This document shows, piece by piece, positions 57,867-64,000 of a DNA stretch of 64,000 bases. The DNA lies in assembly GCF_024749165.1 (NCBI RefSeq), contig NZ_CP087190.1:3135501-3199500 (forward strand). Direction: 5' to 3'. Source of the DNA: Pseudomonas sp. B21-023. GTDB lineage: Bacteria > Pseudomonadota > Gammaproteobacteria > Pseudomonadales > Pseudomonadaceae. The notes below the pieces were generated by a model, which was not told the origin of the DNA, did no database searches, and saw only the letters and a list, made by a program, of their open reading frames with translations. The position numbers and the translations under genes were made by a program. Numbering within the stretch: the stretch's first letter is position 1; the number at the start of each line of letters is the position of its first letter.

Positions 57867-58614
57867 CGATTTCGGCCTCAGCGCCCACACCAACGCAGTC
57901 ATCCTGCATGCCTTCCAGGCCGGGCTGATCAGCTCGGCCACGGCCATGGCCAACATGCCGGCCTTCGCCACCGCCTGCATGCTGGCCCAGCAGCCGGCGC
58001 TCAAGGGACGGGTGGGGTTGCACTTCAACCTCACCTACGGCCGCCCGCTGAGCCAGGCGATCCTCGCCGAGCCGCGCTTCTGCACGCCCCATGGCGAGTT
58101 CGACCTGCGCCTGAAGCAACGCACCCTGCACCTGTCGCGGCGCGAGCGGGCCGCCGTGGAAGCGGAATTGGAGGCCCAGTGGAAACACTGCCTGGATCAC
58201 GGCCTGATGCCCAGCCACCTGGACTCGCACCAGCACGTGCACAACATCTGGCCGGTGGGCGTCATCGTCGCCCGCTTCGCCCGCGCCCAGGGGGTGCCGA
58301 TTCGCCTGGCACGCAATGTGGGGCACAACATCGGGCCGGCCAAGCGCATGTTCAAGAGCCTGCTCAACCGGCGCCTGCGCCAGCTCGCCGGAAGCACCGC
58401 CGACTTCGTCTGCACCCCGGCCGACCTCAAGGCCGGGCTGGCCCCCGCACACGGCGTGCTGGAGGTAGTCGCCCATCCCAGCGCGCTGGGCGGGCACGAT
58501 TTCGGCGATGCCTACCTGGCCAGCGGCGAATCGCTGCTGGCGTTGGTCGAGCAGCGCCTGGGGCAGGTGCCAAGGGTGGGGTATGCGAGCCTGGGCATCC
58601 AGGAGATGGGCTGA
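57838..58614 (+). CDS. ChbG/HpnK-type carbohydrate deacetylase
   Basis: This 258-aa protein has IVNADDFGLSAHTNAVI (5-21) with the two metal-binding Asp, GLHFNLTYGRPLS with the His, LDSHQHVHNIWPV with two His, and the C-terminal LEVVAHPSALGG. This is the YdjC/ChbG-HpnK fold, which removes N-acetyl groups from chitooligosaccharides or hopanoid sugars. It is the last gene of the exopolysaccharide locus and overlaps the previous gene by 29 bases. Together with the CE4 enzyme at 51746 it gives the locus two deacetylases of different folds. It faces the GGDEF-EAL gene, 11 bases from its stop. Confidence 0.88.
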   Translation: MPSQVIVNADDFGLSAHTNAVILHAFQAGLISSATAMANMPAFATACMLAQQPALKGRVGLHFNLTYGRPLSQAILAEPRFCTPHGEFDLRLKQRTLHLSRRERAAVEAELEAQWKHCLDHGLMPSHLDSHQHVHNIWPVGVIVARFARAQGVPIRLARNVGHNIGPAKRMFKSLLNRRLRQLAGSTADFVCTPADLKAGLAPAHGVLEVVAHPSALGGHDFGDAYLASGESLLALVEQRLGQVPRVGYASLGIQEMG

Positions 58615-58625
58615 AAGCCCACCCG

Positions 58626-60869
58626 CTAGCGCCCCGGTGGCCGATGCCGGCGCTCGTGGTTGTCGGCCAGCCAGCCGCGCAGTGCCTCGGCCGGCATCGG
58701 CCGCCCGAGCAAAAAGCCCTGCCCCTGGTCGCAACCGGCGTGGCGCAGGAAATCGTACTGTTCCTGAGTCTCGATGCCTTCAGCGGTGATGCGAAACCCC
58801 AGGGCATGCCCGAGATCGATGATCGCCCTGGCGATGGCCACCGCGTCGTCGTCTGCGGGCAGGTCCTTGATGAAGGCCCGGTCAATCTTCAGGTGGTCGA
58901 TCGGCAGCGCGCGCAGATAGGCCAGTGACGAATAGCCGGTACCGAAGTCGTCCACCGCCGTGGCCACGCCCATGGCCTGCAATTGCGCCAGCACCGCGCA
59001 GGCTTGCTGCTGGCTTTCCATCAGCAGGCTCTCGGTGATCTCCACCTCCAGCAGGTTGGCCGGCAGGCCGTGGCGCTCCAGCGCCGAGGCGAGGCTGGTC
59101 ACATAGTCGCTGCGCTCGATCTGCAGGGCCGCTACGTTGATCGCCAGCGGCCCGGGCAGGCCATCACTGGCGCGCCATTCGGCCAACTGGGCGCAGGCAA
59201 GTTCCAGCACCCGCTCGCCGAGCGGGATGATCAACCCGGTGCGCTCGGCCAGGGGGATGAACTCACCGGGCGAGATCAGGCCATGCTCCGGGTCGCGCCA
59301 GCGCAACAGCGCCTCGACGCCCTCCAGCTGCCCGCTGAACAGGTCAACCTTGGGCTGGTACCACAGCTCGAACTCGTTGTGCTCCAGCGCCCGGCGCAGA
59401 TTGCGCTCCAGCTCCAGGCGCTGCTGCAGGCGCTCGGTCATGTCCGGGTGATAAGGCCGCCAGGCATCGCGGCCGGCCTCCTTGGCCGCGTACATGGCGG
59501 TGTCGGCATGGCGCAACAGGCTGTCGGCATCCTCGCCATGCTGCGGGCACCAGGCCAGGCCAATGCTGCCAGTAACCAGGGCGGCGTTGCCATTAAGGTC
59601 GAATGGCCGCTGCAGGCAACGCAGCAAGGCGCGGACCTGCTGGCTCACCTGCCCCTGGGCGCCTTGCAGCATGAACACGAACTCGTCGCCGCCCAGGCGG
59701 CAGAGCCGGTCCTGACTGTCGAGCTCCTGCAGGAAGCGTGCGGTCGCCTGCTGCAGCAGCAGATCGCCCATCGGGTGCCCCAGGCTGTCATTGACCTGCT
59801 TGAAACCGTCGATGTCGAGCATCAGCACCGCCAGGCCATGGCCCTGCAAGATGGCAGTGCTCAGTTGCTGCTGGAACAGGATGCGGTTGGGCAACCCGGT
59901 GATGGTGTCGTAGTGGGCCAGGCGTTCGAGCTGGGCCTGGTAGCGCTGCAGCTCGCGATTGCGTTGCTCGAGCAGACGCTGCTTGCGATTGAGCTGCGCG
60001 ACAAACAGGCTGAACACACCCGTGCAGCTCAAGGCGAACAGGAACAGCGGCGAGCCGAACAAGTCCAGCCCCGACCAGCCACCCCGTGGCGCGGCGACCA
60101 ATTGCCAGAGGCCGCCCGGCACCTCCACGGTCATCTTAACCTGCGGCTCGTCGAACAGCCGTGGGTCGCCCCAGATCAGCGCGCCTTCGGCGCCCTTGCC
60201 ATCGCCCCCACGCACGGCCAGCTCGAACTCGGTGTCCGGGCGCAGCCCCGCCGTATGCAGCAATCGGTCGATATCGGCAACGATCGACACATTGCCCCAG
60301 TAAAAACGCACGCCGCGGTTGCCAGTGACGAACACCGGCCGCCGGTAGATCAACGCCCGCCCGCCCTGATACAGCTGCAGCGGGCCGGCCAGCACCGGCT
60401 GGGCATGCTCGCGGGCCGAGCGCAGCAGGGGAAACTGCTCCGGCAACTGGCGGTAATCCAGCCCGATCAGCCGCTCGTTGCCGGACAACGGGTAGACATC
60501 GCTGATCACATCATCCGGCGCCAGCGCGATATGGCGCATGTAGGGCACCGACTGCAAGGCATCGCGGGCCATGCCATGGAAGTGCGCGGGGCTGATGCCG
60601 CCGTCGGCACTGATCAGCTGGGCGATGCCTTCGGCCTCGCCGAACGCCGCGCCCAACTGCGCCTCCAGCGCGCCCCGCATCCCCGCCAGGTGGGCTGCCA
60701 GGTTGCCCAGTTGCTCACTGCGCTCGCGCTGCGCGTCTAGGTGACCCAGGGCGACCGAAAGGCCGATGCCCACCAGGGCAAGACCGACCGGCAACAGGCG
60801 GTTGAGCGTGTGCCGCAAGGTGCCGGATGGCAGATGCGTAGGTTCAGGAGAATGCTGGGGAATGGTCAT
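58626..60869 (-). CDS. Membrane GGDEF-EAL c-di-GMP protein with CHASE sensor
   Basis: This 747-aa protein has one TM near 26-44, a periplasmic CHASE-like domain (about 50-255: FHGMARDALQSVPYMRHIALAPDDVISDVYPLSGN... VFVTGNRGVRFYWGNVSIVADI) and a second TM (about 272-290). A GGDEF domain follows (about 330-490, with LGGDEFVFM) and then an EAL domain (about 505-740, with GVEALLRWRDPEHG and AVDDFGTGYSSLAYLRALPIDHLKID). Both catalytic signatures look intact, so it may make and degrade c-di-GMP. It converges with the exopolysaccharide locus, whose products are commonly under c-di-GMP control; a link is inference. Confidence 0.92.
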   Translation of the reverse strand: MTIPQHSPEPTHLPSGTLRHTLNRLLPVGLALVGIGLSVALGHLDAQRERSEQLGNLAAHLAGMRGALEAQLGAAFGEAEGIAQLISADGGISPAHFHGMARDALQSVPYMRHIALAPDDVISDVYPLSGNERLIGLDYRQLPEQFPLLRSAREHAQPVLAGPLQLYQGGRALIYRRPVFVTGNRGVRFYWGNVSIVADIDRLLHTAGLRPDTEFELAVRGGDGKGAEGALIWGDPRLFDEPQVKMTVEVPGGLWQLVAAPRGGWSGLDLFGSPLFLFALSCTGVFSLFVAQLNRKQRLLEQRNRELQRYQAQLERLAHYDTITGLPNRILFQQQLSTAILQGHGLAVLMLDIDGFKQVNDSLGHPMGDLLLQQATARFLQELDSQDRLCRLGGDEFVFMLQGAQGQVSQQVRALLRCLQRPFDLNGNAALVTGSIGLAWCPQHGEDADSLLRHADTAMYAAKEAGRDAWRPYHPDMTERLQQRLELERNLRRALEHNEFELWYQPKVDLFSGQLEGVEALLRWRDPEHGLISPGEFIPLAERTGLIIPLGERVLELACAQLAEWRASDGLPGPLAINVAALQIERSDYVTSLASALERHGLPANLLEVEITESLLMESQQQACAVLAQLQAMGVATAVDDFGTGYSSLAYLRALPIDHLKIDRAFIKDLPADDDAVAIARAIIDLGHALGFRITAEGIETQEQYDFLRHAGCDQGQGFLLGRPMPAEALRGWLADNHERRHRPPGR

Positions 60870-61008
60870 AGGCAGGCGATGGCAGTCGATTTAGCAGTTA
60901 TCGGCGTTGCGCGGCCAATATTGAGGCCTGTTTTCCCAGCCCGCGGGCCGGCATGCATCTGCACCACCGTCGGTGCCATCGCGACTGCTCTGATGCGAGC
61001 TTTGCGAG

Positions 61009-61331
61009 GAGCCAAACAGGACATCGGATACCTCCAACCCGCACCAATCTATTCTTGAGCGCTGCCTGCCGGCCTGGGCGCGGGAAGCCACGCCCGAACA
61101 CTGGCAGCGGCTGCCCAACCCCGCGCCGGGTCGCTGGCGACCTTGGCCCGGCGCCAGAGGTGTCGATGTACTGCGCCAACGAATGCAGCGGATCTGCCAG
61201 ACTACGATCAAACCCGGCTGTGGCAATGGCGGCGCACCTGTGCAGATCCGCGAGCCATGGATTATGGCCTGGCGATCGGCGCAATGAGGCTGCTGGAGGC
61301 CAAGGCGTTCCCGCCACCATTCGAGGAGTGA
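61009..61331 (+). pseudogene. Possible remnant of a gene (frame-shifted fragments)
   Basis: The 560-bp gap between the GGDEF-EAL gene and the GapN-like gene holds no intact gene. One frame from about 61009 reads SILERCLPAWAREATPEHWQRL, which looks like the start of a toxin-like or conserved protein but lacks an ATG and becomes noise beyond about 61100. A second frame, about 61150-61331, reads DYDQTRLWQWRRTCADPRAM then GLAIGAMRLLEAKAFPPPFEE before a stop and looks like a real C-terminus. I infer one gene broken by a frameshift and erosion, but it could also be chance. Confidence 0.3.
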
Positions 61332-61428
61332 TCGGCGACGACGGCGCCGGACTGGTAATTTTCCGGAGGTCGGCGCATGCTCGCAAGCTGAAGCGTTTCA
61401 TCATCCGAATTGGAGAGGTGCAGTACCC

Positions 61429-63048
61429 ATGGACCGTCTGCTCGACTCGCTGTTTCCCACCCTCGAGGACATCCCCGAAGCCTGGCGCCTCGGCGCCCCC
61501 CTGGAGCAACGCGACTACCTGGTCAACGGTGAACTGCGGCACTGGGCCGGCCCCCTGGCTACCGTGCGCAGCCCGGTCTGGCTCAAGGAAGGCGACAGTG
61601 AGCGCCAGGTCATCCTCGGCAGTGCCCCCCTGCTTGACGCCGACACGGCGCTCACCGCGCTTGACGCGGCCGTGGCCGCCTACGACAAGGGCCGCGGCGC
61701 CTGGCCGAACATGCGCGTCGCCGAGCGTATCGGGCATGTCGAAACTTTCCTGGCGCGCATGCGCGAGCAGCGCACGGCGGTGGTCAAGCTGCTGATGTGG
61801 GAGATCGGCAAGAACCTCAAGGATTCGGAGAAGGAGTTCGACCGCACCTGCGACTACATCGTCGACACCATCGAGGCGCTCAAGGACCTCGACCGTCGCT
61901 CCAGCCGCTTCGAGCTCGAGCAGGGCACCCTTGGCCAGATCCGCCGCGCACCGCTGGGCGTTGCGCTGTGCATGGGCCCATACAACTACCCGCTCAACGA
62001 AACCTTCACCACGCTGATCCCGGCGCTGATCATGGGCAACACCGTGGTGTTCAAGCCCGCCAAATTCGGCGTGCTGCTGATCCGCCCATTGCTCGAAGCC
62101 TTCCGCGACAGCTTCCCGCCTGGGGTGATCAACGTCATCTACGGGCGTGGCCGCGAGACCGTCAGCGCACTGATGGCCAGCGGCAAGGTCGACGTGTTCG
62201 CCTTCATCGGCACCCACAAGGCCGCCAGCGACCTGAAGAAGCTCCACCCACGCCCGCACCGCCTGCGCGCGGCGCTGGGCCTGGACGCCAAGAACCCCGG
62301 CATCGTCCTGCCCCAGGTCGACCTCGACAACGCCGTCGAAGAGGCCGTCACCGGCGCCCTGTCGTTCAACGGCCAGCGTTGCACCGCGTTGAAGATCCTG
62401 TTCGTGCACGAGGACGTGGTCGAGGCATTCCTCGACAAGTTCCAGCGCAAGCTCGCCGCGCTCAAGCCCGGCATGCCCTGGGAACCCGGCGTGGCGCTGA
62501 CGCCGCTGCCGGAACCCGGCAAGCTCGACTACCTCGACAGCCTGGTGGACGACGCCATCGCCAAAGGCGCCCGGGTGCTCAACGAGGGCGGTGGGCAGAG
62601 CCGCGGCTCGTTCTTCTACCCTGCGCTGCTCTACCCGGTCAGCCAGGACATGCGCGTCTATCACGAGGAACAATTCGGCCCCCTGGTGCCCGTGGTCCCC
62701 TACCGCGACCTGCAGAGCGTGATCGACTACGTGCTCGATTCCGACTACGGCCAGCAGCTGAGCCTGTTCGGCAACGACCCGCAGACCATTGGCGCGCTGG
62801 TCGATACCTTCGCCAACCAGGTCGGCCGGATCAACCTCAACGCCCAATGCCAGCGCGGCCCGGATACCTATCCATTCAACGGCCGCAAGAACAGTGCCGA
62901 AGGGACCTTGTCGGTGCATGACGCATTGCGCGTGTTCTCCATCCGCACCTTGGTGGCGACCAAGTTCCAGGAAGCCAACAAAGAACTGATCAGCGAGATC
63001 ATCCGCAACCGGCAGTCGAGCTTCCTTACGACCGACTACATCTTCTGA
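61429..63048 (+). CDS. NADP-dependent glyceraldehyde-3-phosphate dehydrogenase-like ALDH
   Basis: This 539-aa protein belongs to the aldehyde dehydrogenase superfamily. GPYNYPLNETFTTLIPALIMGNTVVFKP (183-210) and SFNGQRCTALK (312-322, catalytic C318) are typical, and N186 is present. The usual LELGGKxP is LGLDAKNP (283-290), so Gly replaces the general-base Glu, as I recall for a subgroup annotated as NADP-GAPDH in Pseudomonas. It would oxidise glyceraldehyde-3-phosphate without phosphate, making NADPH. The upstream gap has a possible gene remnant; GGAGAGG precedes the start. Confidence 0.8.
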   Translation: MDRLLDSLFPTLEDIPEAWRLGAPLEQRDYLVNGELRHWAGPLATVRSPVWLKEGDSERQVILGSAPLLDADTALTALDAAVAAYDKGRGAWPNMRVAERIGHVETFLARMREQRTAVVKLLMWEIGKNLKDSEKEFDRTCDYIVDTIEALKDLDRRSSRFELEQGTLGQIRRAPLGVALCMGPYNYPLNETFTTLIPALIMGNTVVFKPAKFGVLLIRPLLEAFRDSFPPGVINVIYGRGRETVSALMASGKVDVFAFIGTHKAASDLKKLHPRPHRLRAALGLDAKNPGIVLPQVDLDNAVEEAVTGALSFNGQRCTALKILFVHEDVVEAFLDKFQRKLAALKPGMPWEPGVALTPLPEPGKLDYLDSLVDDAIAKGARVLNEGGGQSRGSFFYPALLYPVSQDMRVYHEEQFGPLVPVVPYRDLQSVIDYVLDSDYGQQLSLFGNDPQTIGALVDTFANQVGRINLNAQCQRGPDTYPFNGRKNSAEGTLSVHDALRVFSIRTLVATKFQEANKELISEIIRNRQSSFLTTDYIF

Positions 63049-63063
63049 ACAATTCGCCTGATC

Positions 63064-63180
63064 GGGGCTGCTGCGCAGCCCATCGCCGGCAAGCCGGCTC
63101 CCACACCGACCGCGCTGCCCTCAAGCCAAGCACCATCCCTGTGGGAGCCGGCTTGCCGGCGATGGGGCGCAACGCGGCCC
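63064..63180. repeat. BIME: two inverted REP elements
   Basis: Two REPs (63064-63106 and about 63140-63180) face each other: GCCCATCGCCGGCAAGCCGGC, then TGTGGGAGCCGGCTTGCCGG in reverse orientation. The pair lies in the gap between the GapN-like gene and the VOC gene and can fold into a long hairpin. It matches the single REP at 27729-27772. Confidence 0.9.
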
Positions 63181-63288
63181 GTTGTTTTTATAGAGAATCG
63201 ATATAAAGCAAGTGTCGATTTTCCAGGCTCATGAGCGACTCAAATCACCAAGGCGTTGCACCCCCCCACGTGAAAGGAGATTACGCAA

Positions 63289-63756
63289 ATGGCAGCCAAG
63301 CCCATCCCCGAAGGCCAGCACAGCCTGACCCCATACCTCGGCATCAAGGACGCCGCCAAGGCCATCGAGTTCTACAAGAGCGCCTTCGGCGCCATGGAAA
63401 TGTTCCGCCTCGAAGGCCCTGACGGCAGCATCGGCCATGCCGAACTGAAAATCGGCGACTCCTCGCTGATGCTCGGCTCGCCCTGCGACATGGAGGGCGG
63501 CCTCAAGCCCAGCGAGACCATCGAGACGCCGGCTGTCGGCCTGCACCTGTATGTCGAGGACTGCGACAAAGTCTATGCCCAGGCCCTGCGCGCCGGCGCG
63601 ACAGCAGTACGCGAGGTGCAGGACCAGTTCTATGGCGACCGCAGCGGCACCCTGAAGGATCCGTTCAACAACCTGTGGTTCGTCTCCACCCACAAGGAAG
63701 ACCTCAGCCCCGAGGAAATCCGCGCCCGCGCCGCCAAAATGTTCGGCGGCCAGTGA
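63289..63756 (+). CDS. VOC-superfamily protein (PhnB/glyoxalase-like)
   Basis: This 155-aa protein starts MAAKPIPEGQHSLTPYLGIKDAAKAIEFYKSAFGA, the typical PhnB-like VOC opening. GHAELKIGDSSLMLGSP and LKDPFNNLWFVSTHKEDLSPEEIRARAAKMF complete the family pattern. A Glu (in HAELKIG) and a His may bind metal. Such small proteins act on diverse substrates or bind ligands; the role is unknown. AAAGGAGA lies before the start. Confidence 0.9.
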   Translation: MAAKPIPEGQHSLTPYLGIKDAAKAIEFYKSAFGAMEMFRLEGPDGSIGHAELKIGDSSLMLGSPCDMEGGLKPSETIETPAVGLHLYVEDCDKVYAQALRAGATAVREVQDQFYGDRSGTLKDPFNNLWFVSTHKEDLSPEEIRARAAKMFGGQ

Positions 63757-63764
63757 GCGGTGGG

Positions 63765-63838
63765 CCCCAGGCTGCAAGCTTCGAGTTGAAAGCCGCCGCG
63801 CTTTGCCTGAAGCTTGGGGCTTGTAGCTTGGAGCTGCC
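63765..63838. repeat. Short repeat rich in AAGCTT/AGCT units
   Basis: AAGCTTCGAGTTGAAAGC is followed by GCTTTGCCTGAAGCTTGGGG and GCTTGTAGCTTGGAGC, with partial inverted symmetry. Similar AGCTTGxAGCTT strings are common in Pseudomonas intergenic DNA. It could act as a transcript end after the VOC gene. Confidence 0.5.
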
Positions 63839-63843
63839 CCTCA

Positions 63844-64000
63844 ATGCGAATCATCGAAAAATCCGGCGCCCTGGTGCGCAGCCTGACCCCGGCAGAGGAC
63901 GAATTGCTGGTGGGCTTCGCCTACGGCACCCTCACCGGCCCCCGCCTGCTGCAGGCCAACCAATGGCTGATGAAAATACGCAGCGCCAACCAATGGCTGG
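63844..64000 (+). CDS. Truncated gene at window edge, unknown
   Basis: The 52 codons visible begin MRIIEKSGALVRSLTPAEDE and continue LLVGFAYGTLTGPRLLQ. I do not recognise the family. A 15-base unit GCCAACCAATGGCTG occurs twice (63954-63968 and 63985-63999), so the peptide carries ANQWL twice, 31 bases apart. No signal peptide is visible. The gene runs off the right edge. Confidence 0.5.
   Translation, partial: MRIIEKSGALVRSLTPAEDELLVGFAYGTLTGPRLLQANQWLMKIRSANQWL

Noticed and set aside
58983..60740. 585-codon open frame on the plus strand over the GGDEF-EAL gene
   Set aside because: It is antisense to a gene with intact GGDEF and EAL motifs and contains only Q-, A- and R-rich sequence without domains.

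Overview
The window reads as chromosome of a Pseudomonas of the P. putida group. The evidence is the high GC content, REP/BIME palindromes with a GCCGGCTTGCCGGC-type core, Pseudomonas-restricted small families (DUF2790, DUF1842/1843, short RHS-core proteins, PagL) and many LysR regulators. No rRNA, tRNA, CRISPR array or insertion sequence was recognised. Calls come from reading translated sequence; no database was searched.

Layout. 1-1678: the start of a secreted cytochrome-like gene on the minus strand, then a response regulator with a degenerate HD-GYP domain. 1803-5537: a minus-strand cluster of two hotdog thioesterases, a polytopic membrane protein and a membrane-anchored lipoxygenase-like protein that lacks one iron ligand. 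This is the best candidate for an undescribed lipid-modifying system. 5733-9178: a HAD phosphatase, a ~680-bp palindrome bracketed and interrupted by three different hexanucleotide arrays (6456-7272), and two methyltransferases. 9179-18920: two MFS transporters, a LysR regulator, small secreted proteins, TrmK, RidA, an orphan RHS-core protein, the U32 protein RlhA and a tandem universal stress protein. 18993-23698: PagL lipid A deacylase, a small secreted protein, LysR with a Sad-type aldehyde dehydrogenase, and a stand-alone PanB. 23686-30212: a MocR regulator, then AraC, glutamine-synthetase-like ligase, periplasmic polyamine-binding protein and FAD oxidoreductase (gamma-glutamylated amine catabolism). 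30343-32352: a lipoprotein and two DUF1842 proteins. 32424-36292: a serine module (transporter, L-serine dehydratase, divergent LysR). 36308-38645: a TonB-dependent receptor behind a Fur box. 38648-40357: an EptA-like sulfatase-fold transferase.

40742-58614 is one long run of sixteen same-strand genes with many ATGA-type overlaps: a Wzx/Wzy-type exopolysaccharide locus. It supplies UDP-glucuronate (Ugd) and an epimerase, a priming phosphoglycosyl transferase, an export lipoprotein, a chain-length protein, a BY-kinase-like protein whose ATP-binding motifs are all degraded, three glycosyltransferases, a polymerase/ligase, a flippase, a CE4 deacetylase, a ChbG-type deacetylase, two GNAT-fold proteins and a secreted glycosidase-like protein. 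The order of neighbouring catabolic genes reminds me of the surroundings of the Pea exopolysaccharide locus of P. putida KT2440, but this is from memory and unchecked. A GGDEF-EAL protein faces the end of the locus (58626-60869). The window closes with a possible gene remnant, a GapN-like dehydrogenase, a BIME, a VOC protein and a truncated gene.
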